Positions 1-12,420 of a stretch of 64,000 nucleotides of DNA are shown here, in pieces. Made by a program: the position numbers and the translations under genes. The stretch is from NCBI RefSeq assembly GCF_032854445.1, contig NC_088301.1, positions 4,823,703-4,887,702 on the forward strand, read 5' to 3'. Positions within the stretch are counted from its first letter, which is position 1, and each line of letters opens with the position of its first letter. The stretch is from Liolophura sinensis (taxonomy: Eukaryota; Mollusca; Polyplacophora; Chitonida; Chitonidae). The notes beneath the pieces are model-generated. The model made no database searches. It saw only the letters and a program-made list of their open reading frames with translations, and had not been told where the DNA came from.

Positions 1-2189
1 ATGCATTCGATTGAGTGCATCTTCGCGTTGAGTCTGCATTCATATTTCGCCTCCACAAGTCATTTTTCCCCACTTGTTATAGTGTATAGACGTTCTGAAT
101 TGAATGTCAAGAAAGGCTCCTCGGGCAGGTGTCACAAAATAGGGACTCTCTGGACTACTCCATGATGTAGGGTGCGTAGTCTGGAGTTAACCACTGCACA
201 TCGTCAGGTGCTGTACCCAATACAGCTCGTTATGCAAGACCTCAACCGATTCCGCGGGAACTGGATTCGAACACCTAACCTAGTCCTGTGTGAAGAAGTC
301 TTGACATGGTCTGCCAGGGATAAAGGATAAATACTATCTGATAAGAATGCATTTTCAAGATATCATCATAAAATACCTTTGATGATTCTGATGAAAACGA
401 AGAAGTTTTACCGTATCTTGGTGTACTCAAGAACATACATGTAAATCTTGGATGAAACGAAAACCAATAAAATCTGTTATTTGTTATGCATAAAAGATTA
501 CGTCTGCTTAATATCCTTTATCTCTGTCTTTCTTATGCAACAAGCGGATTAAACGCATAGTGTGTTTAGTTATGGGTCAATAGGTATGAGATATAACAAT
601 GAGCAGTGTCTTCCCCGCTCTAAAGTCCACGACGTTTGCGCATACAGCATACCTACTGAGCTCGACAAGTGGACAAAAACCTTCTATGGAGAAAAGTTCG
701 GTAGTTACACTCAGCAAAGAACAGATGGTTCTTCAGGGTACATCAATCCTGGCATGAACTGGCCGCCACAGCATCGAAATAAACAATAACGAGTCAATCA
801 ATAGCGTGTGATAATATCCTCAGGGACATTTCTTGAGAGTGAGCCAAACACAAACGATTTGTAAACTGACCTGAACACAACCAGGATTTGAACACACCAA
901 CTTTGATGGAAGGTCATGGCGACCAAAACAATGACGTCTCTCGATCAAGTCGATTCACTAAATCAGATGACAGTTTATAAATTAACATTCTGTGTAAAGT
1001 GATATCTATAGCTTGGTAGTTACAGAAAAGTGATTAATACATGTCAGTTCTAAATATGAGTAATTACGCTAACGGTGACGATTTTGTCATCGGAAAATGC
1101 ACTAGTTAAAGCACTCAATGAGTGAACAATTAATGCAGTCAACCCGTGACAGCGTACATGACTCCAGCGCCAAGCCGGTTAGTATGACCGCAGGCTGTAT
1201 GCCAAGCGGGGTGCTGAGTTTATCTCGCGGTCACAAGACAGGGAAGCTATCTTTTAAATAATTCCACAAAGAGTTTATGGCAGTATATCGATGGAGCGCA
1301 GATCGATCTGATATCGACGGACGCAAAACGCCGACACTAATGGACCGCGGGAGGTGATCCCAGTCAGACACCGCCGGGTATTTACAGCAAAATGACGCAC
1401 GCATCGCGACGGACACTAGGCCTTTGTCCCAAGCTGTCATTATTCCGTCTACCGAACGGAAGAAAACAAATGCAGGCGTTTAATAGCATTCACCACCCTT
1501 ATGGATGAAACCAATTGTTCAGAATGACTGCTTGATGGCATCATCCTCTAGCTGTCATTTTACTAGAAATGGTCGCAGCGAGGTATTATGTAACATATCC
1601 CTGCATACATCTGTTCAAGGCATTTCGAAAAGTAACCATGCTTAAATCGTTATATATGTAGGTTTAAAGAAACTGTTTAAACACATATCCTGATGAATTT
1701 TCGGTATATTTCCAATTTACTGCCAGGAGGTATTACATCACGTAAAGTGTAGGGATTTCAAAACGAAAGCTACTTGATCATGCAAGTTTCATACTGACAT
1801 ATGTTAGTGTTAAATTCAACCTTAAGATATAACACATCCAGGGAAAACATTCCAATCTATCAATAATTTTTACTTTTGGTGAACTATTTTTAAATAAACG
1901 ATTTACTAGCACAGTTTCTCTAAGAGATTCTGCAAGTATTGGGGAAGCAACCATCAGAATAAAAGCTGTGTTGAAATGGACAAAAGTGAAAAAAACAAAC
2001 ACTTGGAGGTGAGTCGCAAGTTGTGTTGTCATTCTCTTGATTAAAACTCTGCTTATTTCTCATTTGTCTGTAACACTACAATACAGACATTTTTTCCCAC
2101 TTGCAGGATGGCGGCCAGCATTTTATGGATTTGAGGAAACCGAGGAAAGCACTGACCCTCAGTTAAATACACTTACCTAAGCTTTTTTT
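1..2189. other. no recognised gene
   Basis: Short open frames occur at 562-789 (+), 1231-1440 (-) and 1778-2032 (-). None has recognisable motifs or convincing splice signals. A fragment at about 2104-2160 (minus) faintly resembles the body of the SINE family A copies found elsewhere in the window. I see nothing else to annotate here. Confidence 0.5.
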
Positions 2190-2641
2190 GTATGACATTT
2201 GTCAAATTGTTGGAAGGCCAGTGATTTCTCGTATGACATTTGTCACATTTGTGGAAGGCCAGTGATTTCTCGTATGACATTTATCACAATGGTGGAAGGC
2301 CAGTGATTTCTCGTATGACATTTGTCACAATGGTGGAAGGCCAGTGATTTCTCACATGACATTTGTCACAATGGTGGAAGGCCAGTGATTTCTTGTATGA
2401 CATTTGTCACAATGGTGGAAGGCCAGTGATTTCTCGTATGACATTTATCACAATGGTGGAAGGCCAGTGATTTCTCGTATGACATTTGTCACAATGGTGG
2501 AAGGCCAGTGATTTCTCACATGACATTTGTCACAATGGTGGAAGGCCAGTGATTTCTCATATGACATTTGTCACATTGGTGGAAGGCCAGTGATTTCTCG
2601 TATGACATTTATCACATTGGTGGAAGGCCAGTGATTTCTTG
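2190..2641. repeat. 41-bp minisatellite, about 11 copies
   Basis: Eleven head-to-tail copies of a 41-bp unit built around GTATGACATTTGTCACAATG and GGTGGAAGGCCAGTGATT. Copies differ by single substitutions, such as TTTATC for TTTGTC and CACATG for CGTATG, and these variants recur at intervals, as expected of unequal exchange. The period is not a multiple of three, so no long open frame results. The array lies about 500 bp beyond the 3' end of TFB1M and has no visible coding role. Confidence 0.95.
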
Positions 2642-3010
2642 CAAACTTCATATAACACTACATCAAAGAACCACCCACTGCTCATTCCCACCAAGGCCCT
2701 GCCTAATGAATTAGGTGTTAATATGCACAGTTTTACCTGAAATATTCCTCAAGATTTATACTGATATCAATTTCATAGCTGAAATCATGTCTTGCCAGCT
2801 CTTACCATGGAATCAGAGAAAAGGTGATTTGAATGGATTAGGTTGTTCAGGTGATTGGACTGGATTATCGCCAAATCTGCTGAAAGTTGTCTTTATGTTT
2901 ATGAATGTCTAGTTGATCATGTAAAAACTGACCATAAATAAAACAATTAGCATACATAATCTACATACGCTAGTTCATTGATCAAGAGAAAATTAAGAAA
3001 ATTAAATTCA

Positions 3011-3016
3011 TTTATT
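3011..3016 (-). promoter_or_regulatory. poly(A) signal candidate for TFB1M
   Basis: TTTATT on the plus strand reads AATAAA on the minus strand, about 130 nt past the TFB1M stop codon at 3145-3147. The distance and sequence suit a cleavage and polyadenylation signal. This is inferred from position only. Confidence 0.4.
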
Positions 3017-3144
3017 TTCTTCTACATATTAAACTTGGCACATCAATGTATACTTCAATGGTAACTTTGAAAAGAAATAAAGAAATCAGAAACAAAATGG
3101 AACTGTAGCATCTACACTCACTCTGATATTATCTTTCATTTGAT

Positions 3145-6100
3145 TCAAGCACTTTCTGTCACACCAATCACCTCATTCTCCCTTCTGATTTCTTTACGTT
3201 GCCGCCACAATTTCAGACCTTCCTTAGATCTGTAGTCAAAGTCCTTCACTTCAGGGTTAGATTGAATAATGTCCTGGTAAGTCCTACACAAGATTTCAAA
3301 GTCCTTCATGGTGAGTTTGTAGGACTGGACATCTGGTGATATTAAAGAACGTTCAAAAGTCTGAGACACCAGGTGTGAGTGAGTTGTGGAAACAAGGTCC
3401 TACAAGGAAGAAAAAATACAAAAACATATGATGAAATATTGCCAAGCTAAGAATCAAGAAACAAAAATTACCAGTTTGATGTCTTCAGAATGCTGAGTAA
3501 TTAGGTAACACAGCGCTAATATCACCAATACCATGAGAGTTGCCAAATAATGGTAGAAAAGATTTATTTTTTTCTTTCAACAAAAATGGAGGAAGAAACC
3601 TGAATCAGTGGCCTTTGCCATGCAATAGGTTACCTTTTCCTGCACAATGCTGATTCAGGTGCAAGCTGGAATGATAACTCTTCTCTTGTACATGGTGGTT
3701 CAAAGTACTTAAAAACTGATCATCTATTCTTCTTAGTTAATGTCACATTTTGCTTGACTATAGTCAATATACAAACATGTGCCCACTTACTCCACTCCCC
3801 TCCAGCATCTTTTCTGGCGATAATGGAAAACATGTCGTACAACCTTCTCAACGATGTCAAATGGGAGGTCAATTTTGGGTTGTTGTAGAGGAACGACCCT
3901 GACCACTGCTACGTCCACTTTGGGAGGAGGGATAAACGCAGAACCTGACAACAGATAATCCAAACATCTGCACAGCCACATCAATAAATACCCATGGCAT
4001 ATAGATTTATTTCTGTTAAAAATGAAAATGATATCTGATGCACCCTAAATGACCAAAAATTTAGTCCATGTCTAACTTGCCAATTTTTCATGATTCTGAA
4101 GGGGTCGTGTTGAGTTTTAAAAGGTGTTTTGAGGTTTCCTTGGAATATGGGATGATACTCCCCTAGAAAATTTTAAGCATCAAAATAATACCCTGCAGCA
4201 TTTATCTGCCTCTAAAAATTTTAGGTCATTTAAGGTATTTCATCACCTTATTCAAGAATTTTTCACAAAATGGCAGAGAGCTTTGTGGGTGGCGGGAACT
4301 GGAGTCTGGGTAAACCAATGCCTTGGGGCAAGTTGCTCATGATCTTTTACACATTCTACATACAGATATACACCATAGTGATGGTAGACAAGTGGTTATG
4401 AACTACGAACAATGCACAAACAACCAGTTATTGTCACCAAGGCATAAATTCCTTCTCCCTGTTCTGAACCCGTAGGTCATGTGTCCTCCTGAAGGAAAGG
4501 CCAGTACCTTAGCCATTTGGTCACGGCCTATTCCAGAAAACAATGTTGGAATTTCACACTAAAACTATTCAGGAATTAAAAATTAAAAGCATTAAATGGG
4601 ATTAACAGCTTAACAGTGAGAATCGAGTACTTACTGTCTTTGACATCACAGCAACTATGTAAATAATAATAAGATATACCCAGAAAAACTGGTATTACAA
4701 AATATTTATATATTATCTAATAGAAATGCAAATAATAAGAGCCAAAAATATCTGTCACCATATTCGATAACTAGACACCAGAGCAGACACTCTGGCCAGT
4801 GTCCAGTATTGTTCAACATTTCAGACGACGACGACATTGGTTTATGGTTTACCTGGGATTATAAACTTGAGCTGAACGTCACAAAGATACTGGCACATAA
4901 TGGAAAGGCGGCTTCTTTGTTCTGTGTTCACCCCCGCAATCATTCTCTCACCAACCTCTTTCTGAAATGTCAGTGTTAACGGCGTGCGGCCATATCGCCA
5001 TGGGCCTGATCTCTCCGAGATGGCGCGTAGCCACTTGATAATCAACGGCGTAGACACGTTGAATGGCAAGTTGCCAATCAGGTGGATCTTGGGAAGACGA
5101 TCTTCCCACGGAAGAAGCACATGACTGGGGAGAAATGACTGAAGTCAAAGTTGAGAACATTTCCTTGGTGAACCTGTAGTCGTCCATCAGAACAGGAGGC
5201 CAGCATCTAGTGATGAAAAGAAACATGCACAAAAAAGTTTGCTAAAATGTTTGTCTTACAAATAAAAGATAAATATTAATAAAGCCTGTAATTTTTGTTT
5301 GTATAGGAGAAGAAAACATAAAAATGATGCAAAAATCAGTTGAAAGAGTGTGCAAACTTATTTGCAAATGTGGTCTTTAATATTTTTTTTTTTGAATAAA
5401 AGGGAGGTTTGAAAGTATTTTTGTATGGTGGATATTTGATACCAGGCAACAACTGGCATTTATTACCTTTGCATAATAATGTTCTAAATTAGGAAATATA
5501 TATATAAAAATTCTAGTGCTATTCTAGTGCAATTCTAGTGCAATTCTAGTGCAAATACATTTATTATTTAAAACATGTGTTACATCCACATTTATAACAT
5601 TATTAGTTAAAGTCAATATATACCTAGAGGTGGTCCCAAATACCCACCATACTAAAATTATTTTTAAAGTCTCTTTTTCTCATTAAAAAAAAAGAAAAAA
5701 AAAAACGAAAGGAAAAAAAACCCAGACAACATTTACATGTACAACTAATTTTTCACACTTTTTTATCTGAACTTTATGTAATTTTTATGTTTTCTCCATC
5801 ATTAAAATATTACTCTTGGTTCTAAAGCCATTGAACCTCAACAGTTTTGAAGTTGTCATTTGCTAGTTCAGCACAGTCGTCCAACAATCTATTTGAACAT
5901 GTACATGTGTACATTTCAAGTCTTTTACCACCATATAAAAACAATACCATACATTGAATATACAATGGAAAGAAACATACAACTACTAGTGTACTGTATA
6001 ACCTGCGATGTTGCTGATAAATCCTGCGTTATCTACAAATGAAGATTGTGTCACAAATACCCATGATCTCGGATTACTAGCATCAATCAAACTCTTGAGC

Positions 6101-6523
6101 ATTAAAAGGGATTTTGATTGAAGCTTCATGTTTCGTTTATTTATCTGACTGTTCAATACTAAATCATCTTTTGATTTATCCAACACACACAAACACACAC
6201 AAAAAAAATACTATCTAATGATCAGAGGATTGGGTTAAGCCCAACAAGGAATTTTTGAAGGTTGGCCTTAGTTAGAATGCTCACCTCCAGGCCTGGTATA
6301 AACCTGCGATCCAGCTCAATGACAGAGAGACTACTGAGGTCGGTGTTTAGGAGAGCCCTAGTTATCCCCCCTGGACCAGGTCCAACTTCACAAACATGCA
6401 CAAGCTTGTGACATAGGTTCATGTCCAGCAGAAAGTTCTGTGAGAGCTGTTTACGAGCCCGCAGTTTGTATGTTCGCAATATTTCGCCAAGGAAGGCAAG
6501 GGAGGCAGCCTTCTCCTTGACAT
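3145..6523 (-). CDS. TFB1M: mitochondrial dimethyladenosine transferase 1, frame interrupted
   Basis: By family, a SAM-dependent enzyme of the KsgA/Dim1 type that dimethylates two adjacent adenines in mitochondrial 12S rRNA for small-subunit assembly. Exons (minus): 6523-6287, 5206-4853, 3944-3787 or thereabouts, 3399-3145. Junctions are GT-AG, and the joins RFIPGLE/MLAS (phase 0) and FIIPG/SAFIPPP (phase 1) fit. Seen in order: RLPPLPSL near the start, KQLSQNFLLD, the SAM motif EVGPGPGGITR, acidic ELDRRF, catalytic-loop IGNLPFNVSTPLI, LTFQKEV, IPPPKVDVAVV, RGVETLFP, and a C-terminal helical tail. Start chosen at ATG 6523, directly before RRRLPPLP. Odd points: one-base shifts near 6485-6490, at the C run of 5127-5130, and between 3370 and 3392, plus about nine residues missing between HKLV and CEVGPG where the family has an AG-containing segment. 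Introns are retained, so this is not a processed copy. Assembly errors or a decaying gene both fit. Confidence 0.85.
5511..5555. repeat. 11-bp direct repeat in TFB1M intron 1
   Basis: Four near-identical copies of ATTCTAGTGCA follow one another in the first intron of TFB1M. A strongly A-rich tract follows at about 5680-5725. Neither has an obvious function. Confidence 0.8.
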
Positions 6524-7870
6524 GGTCTTTGACAATGAGCCTGCTGCCTTCCTTGTCATATAACTTGGACAGACAGGAGATTCCAGGCTATTAGCCCGTG
6601 TCATTTGGACACGCATGCCTGCCATGCCACTGTTGATGAAAGTCTAGCAGGAATATACGCCTGATTCTGTCCCCAGGAGCTCTGAATTAGCTATCAGCAA
6701 CCTGAAATTTGGACAGAACTAGAAAATATTAGCATGCCATATACAAACAGAACACACTTCTTTAAAGGATGAATGAAACATTTAAGTTAAATTTTTTTAA
6801 TGTGCAGATTATTATCTGCATTAACATACAACAGTACAAGCAAGTTTTCCAACTTTCACTTTGTGGGGTAAAAAATGGCTTCTAAAATAAATCTGACATT
6901 GACAAAAATATGCATAATATAGAGGGGTAATGAACAGGTTAATGTTTAACACAATTACATCCCTAAATGAACTAACCTGGCAAAAGTAACCATGGAGATT
7001 GATCAACTATGGCAGACTTTTCTTAAAACAAGCACGGACAGGTTGGCAAGCCTGAATAATAAATATTTTTTGGAAATGCATCCCTTACTATATGACAGGA
7101 TAAGGTGGGTAATTTAGCATTAAAAGCAACTTCGTTTGGAACTCTTAATCACTTTAATTATGCAGATTTCTGACTAGAACTACAATAAACCTTTATCACA
7201 ATATTTTCTGTATGATCAAGTCAGAAAATTTGGTTCTTGGATAAGCAGATAGCCCTAGATACAATATGATTCTGCATAACGGTATTATAGTTTCTGACTA
7301 GACAAAGAGTCATACCTCCAAGTCCCATGTCTTGACAGTTTCTGAAACATCGGCTTGAAACATTGGCTAACTGCGATTGAATCCATGCCTATATATGGCT
7401 TTACCCCAGTACCAAATTTATGTCTGTTGTTGTAAAAAGGTAGGTGTCAAAGTTTAAAATTTATCACTGAGTTCCCAACACAGTTTCTCTCTGTTCAAAA
7501 TTTTAATATTCTATTTGCCACAGCAAAAATACAACTGCGCAATTCCTGCCATTTTCCCACGACTTCCATGATTTTACGTTGGTCTCATAACTCTCTTGTG
7601 TTGAAAGTATTAAAGTAGGGGCCAGGAAGTGAGGGTTATCAAATCACCCTCTTTTAAAAGAAACATTAGAAATAGAATGACTTTTACTTTACAGTCCCAA
7701 GGAAAAGTCTGTGTTCATGGTAAGTCTTCATGAACAAAGGCAATGGGATCACATTATAATTAGTAAGAAAGGAAAGAAATTAAGTTCCATATCACTGACA
7801 TGAAAAATCACTGTCAGCAAGAAGGCCATGTAGGGCCAAGTAGCAATGTCAAAATGAACAGAATGAAATA
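6524..7870. other. TFB1M upstream region, no gene seen
   Basis: This holds the putative promoter and 5' UTR of TFB1M (minus) at its left edge. I find no TATA-like element at a convincing distance, no conserved protein motif and no clear repeat. The short open frame at 6821-7006 (minus) has no support. Confidence 0.5.
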
Positions 7871-7899
7871 ACTGTCACACAATCCCTGGAAATTACAGA

Positions 7900-10800
7900 C
7901 TGCTCACAGTCCATAAGCCATCATCCAAGGTCTTCAGCAGCTCATTCAGCAATGAGTACTGAAGCACCTAGTCAAACAATCTGCCTGTTGTCGACCAGTC
8001 TGTCACCATATAATGTCTTGGATTTGAATTCTTCTCCTTGAGTTCCTTAATGCCACTATTCCTTAATGCCACTAATTTCCGTGTGAAGCTGTTTAATCAG
8101 AAACCCGTTTTGAAGATTTGATTGCCTTGCACACTGACCTACAGTCAGACACACATGTAATGGGCAGCTGAAGTGGATCAGCTGATCCATAGGTGAGTTC
8201 CGAGAACAAAGCTGCCAGGAATATGAAGCTGTAGCCAAGGTTTCTGCTGCCGCTCCTCTGATTCTCTTGGACTATCAAACCTTGAATCCCTCCAGCAGAC
8301 AAACTGCCTGATAAGCATCACTCAATAACACAGGTTTCACTTTTCATTGAGTGACTGAAACCTCAGAACAACATACTCTTATTTCACTTTCTTTATCACT
8401 TTATAGGCATCTGCCACATTTTAAACTCTTGTGTTTTTGACTGATCCACACAAAGTGGATGCGTCAGAAGATCTGTCTGATCTTCTCTGGCGTGCTAGCC
8501 ATAGAAGTTGTCCAACTTTTGACCTGTACACTTAATGGCAAGTCATGGTGGACTCTTTGGTCCCAGTTCATCATTTCTAGTGGACTCACAATGTCAGCAT
8601 ACTGCTTTTGATGCAGCATGATATCCCCACTTCGTCTTGTCCAATCTCAATTCCTACATATCCGAAATTTCCTTCCTTCCTCTTCCCTTTCAACATTGAA
8701 AACAGATCTAATATTGGGAATCACAGAAGTGGCTTGCTAGCATTCCATTTCCTGAGTCTTTATCATCTGGCCAGTAAAACATTGCTGGATCCACCACTGA
8801 GACATGGGCACCACAGTGGATCATGACCTCACCCACTTTCATGTACCAGTCAAATACTGCTGGATCAACTGTTAAGACATGGGCACCACAGTTTACCATG
8901 ACCTCACCCACTTTCACGTACCAGTAAAATACTGCTGGATCCACCACTAAGACATGGGCACCACAGTTGACCATGACCTCACCCACTTTCATGTACCAGT
9001 CAAATACTGCTGTATTAACTGCCAAGGCATGGGCACCACAGTTGACCATGACCTCACCCACTTTCATGTACCAGTAAAATACTGCTGGATCCACCACTAA
9101 GACATGGGCACCACAGTTGACCATGCCCTCACCCACTTTCGTGTACCAGTCAAATACTGCTAGATCACCACTAAGACGTGGGCACCACAGTTGACCATGA
9201 CCTCACCCACTTTCGTGTACCAGTCAAATACTGCTACATTCACCACTAAGACATGGGCACCACAATTGACCATGACCTCACCCACTTTCATGTACCAGTA
9301 AAATACTGCTGGATCCACCACTAAGACATGGGCACCACAGTTGACCATGACCTCACCCACTTTCGTGTACCAGTCAAATACAGCTGGATCAACCGTTAAG
9401 ACATGGGCATCACAGTTGCTCACCCACTTTCGTGTACCAGTCAAATACTGCTAGATCTACCACTAAGACATGGGCACCACAACTGACCATGACGTCAACC
9501 ACTTTCGTGTACCAGTAAACTACTGTTGGATCAAACGCTAAGACATGAGCACCACAACTGACCATGACTTCACCCACTTTCGTGTACCAGTAAAATACTG
9601 CTGGATCAACCACTAAGACATGGGCATCACAACTGACCTTGACGTCAACCACTTTCGTGTACCAGTCAAATACTGCTGGATCAACCACTAAGACATGGGC
9701 ACTACAGATGACCATGACCTCACCCACTTTCATGTACCAATCAAATACTGCTGGATCAACCACTAAGACATGGGCACCACAGTTGACCATGATCTCACCC
9801 ACTTTCGTGTACCAATCAAATACTGCTGGATCAACCACTAAGACATGGGCACCACATTTGACCATGACCTCACCCACTTTCATGTACCAGTCAAATACTG
9901 CTGGATCCACCACTAAGACATGGGCACCACAGTTGACCATGACCTCACCCACTTTTGTGTACCAGTCAAATACTGCTACATCCACCACTAAGACATGGGC
10001 ACCACAGTTGACCATGACCTCACCCACTTTCGTGTACCAGTCAAATACTGCTAGATCAACCGTTAAGACATCGGCACCACAATTGACCATGACCTCACCC
10101 ACTTTCGTGTACCAGTCAAATACTGCTAGATCAACCGCTAAGACATTGGCACCACAATTCACCATGACGTCAACCACTATTGTGTACCAGTATAATACTG
10201 CAAGATCAACCACTAAGACATGGGCACCACAGTTGACCATGACCTCACCCACTTTCGTGTACCAGTCAAATACTGCTAGATCAACCACTAAGACATGGGC
10301 ACTACAGTTGACCATGACCTCACCCACTTTCATGTACCAGTCAAATACTGCTACATTCACCACTAAGACATGGGCACCACAATTGACCATGATCTCACCC
10401 ACTTTCGTGTACCAGTCAAATACTGCTGGATCAACCACTAAGACATGGGCACCACAGTTGACCATGACCTCACCCACTTTCGTGTACCAGTCAAATACTG
10501 CTACATTCACCACTAAGACATGGGCACCACAATTGACCATGACCTCACCCACTTTCGTGTACCAGTAAAATACTGCTACATCCACCACTAAGACATGGGC
10601 ACCACAGTTGACCATGACCTCACTCACTTTCATGTACCAGTCAAATACTGCTACATTCACCACTAAGACATGGGCACCACAATTGACCATGACCTCACCC
10701 ACTTTCATGTACCAGTCAAATACTGCTGGATCAACCGCTAAGACATTGACACCACAGTTGACCATGACCTCACCCACTTTCATGTACTAGTCAAATACTG

Positions 10801-12420
10801 CTACATTCACCACTAAGACATGGGCACTACAGTTGACCATGACCTCACCCACTTTCGTGTACCAGTCAAATACTGCTACATTCACCACTAAGACATGGGC
10901 ACCACAATTGACCATGACCTCACCCACTTTCATGTACCAGTCAAATACTGCTACATTCACCACTAAGACATGGGCACCACAATTGACCATGACCTCACCT
11001 ACTTTCATGTACCAGTCAAATACTGCTGGATCAACCGCTAAGACATTGACACCATAGTTGACCATGACGTCAACCACTTTCATGTACCAGTAAAATAATG
11101 CAAGATCAACCATTAAGACATGGGCACCACAACTGACCATGACCTCACCCACTTTCGTGTACCAGTCAAATACTGCTAGATCCACCACTAAGACATGGGC
11201 ACCACAGTTGACCATGACCTCACCCACTTTCATGTACCAATTAAATACTGCTGGATCAACCACTAAGACATGGGCACCACAGTTGACCATGACCTCATCC
11301 ACTTTCGTGTACCAGTAAAATACTGCTAGATCAAACGCCAAGGCATGGGCACCACAATTGACCATGACCTCACCCACTTTCGTGTGCCAGTAAAATGACG
11401 CATCTACTAAGCCATAGACACACTTTTGAATTTTCCAAACAACACCCACAAATTTTGCTTCCTTGGGTGGCCTGATATACATGTCTCTGGATAACCTAGG
11501 CCCTTGTAAAAAGGCTGTTTTAATGTCCATTGACGTGGGAGTCCATTTCTGCTGAGCTAGAATAGCCAATATTAGACGCAATGATTCAGTGGCACACTTG
11601 GGAATTTCCTCATTAATGGTTTCTTCAAACCCTCTAGCAACAAGTCTTGCTTTGAGAATGATTCCATTAGGACTGTTCCACTTGGTGGAGATACATTTTT
11701 GTCCCTTGTCACATACTGTGGCATACATATCATTATTTATCCAGCTCTGTAATTCTATGGATTTGGCTAACCTAACGTCACTAACCTCAAGTACCCTATC
11801 ATCTCTTTGGTTAATTTATTCTACCTTTTCAAATTCTATTACTCTGCTCAAATCAACAGATTCTTTTACATCGACTTTATCTCACAGCTTTGAATACTGG
11901 AAGTTATACCATACTTTATTCAGATTACCTGTGGCTTTACCAGCCCTGCTTAAAACTGTGGCTGAATGTAATGTGCCTCAATCACTATCCCTAATATGAA
12001 CTTTGTCCTCTAGACGAATTTTCAAACTCTCTGAGCTTAGTATTCTGTGACAAATTTAACTGTACTATGCCCGATTCATTGACATTGTCCGACGCAAAGT
12101 CATTAAAACTGCTTGGAGTCTCATGGCTTGTTTGACTATTAACTAATTGTGAATCATCATCATCAGAAAGTTGAGTTTCCCAGAGATTACCTGAAGCGTT
12201 CATGATTGCACAATTCCTCTTATTTTCTACTTTTTCATTACATTCAAAGGGGTATCTGTCTTGCAGTATCTAGACTGGTGAACTCGCACACAAATTCCAT
12301 CATGTCTGACGAAAATTACAACTCCATCACTTCCAATGACAATACCAGGGCCGTAACATAGTCACCTGACAACTTAGGACGAGTTTGTTTTCTCAAGGCT
12401 CATGGTTGACCAAAAACGAT
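7900..12420 (-). mobile_element. Ty1/copia LTR-retrotransposon fossil
   Basis: A broken copia-type element on the minus strand. Reading down from the high coordinates: a pre-RT stretch near 12280-12360 with the FVRHDG...VRVH pattern, a linker, a reverse transcriptase of the RVT_2 type at about 11400-11730 (KARLVARGFEE, MDIKTAFLQG, KCVYGLVDAS), a long internal tandem array, the rest of RT with a DPAVFYW and MLASH pattern near 8710-8780, then an RNase H end near 8050-8300 (PITCVSDCRS, KQLHTEISGIKE). It carries many breaks and no gag or flanking LTRs could be recognised, so both ends are approximate. The divergence suggests an old copy. It is a fossil, not an active gene. Confidence 0.85.
8778..11395. 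repeat. 75-bp tandem array inside copia RT, about 35 copies
   Basis: About 35 tandem copies of a 75-bp unit (25 codons on the minus strand) with the translated pattern YTKVGEVMVNCGAHVLVVD then PAVFYW. Periodicity is exact: CACCCACTTTCGTG recurs at 10021 and 10096. The unit matches the RT segment that normally follows YGLVDAS once in a copia element, so the array is an amplification of an internal piece of the element. Because 75 is a multiple of three, the frame stays open over hundreds of codons without implying a functional protein. Units differ from each other by several substitutions, so the expansion is not very recent. Confidence 0.95.

Noticed and set aside
3145-6523. Processed pseudogene of TFB1M
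   Set aside because: Three introns with good GT-AG sites are retained, which excludes a retrocopy. Frame slips alone do not establish a pseudogene, given similar slips in the collagen gene.
9410-10783. 457-codon minus-strand frame as a novel repeat protein
   Set aside because: It consists only of the 25-residue amplified segment of a fossil copia RT. Its length follows from the 75-bp period.
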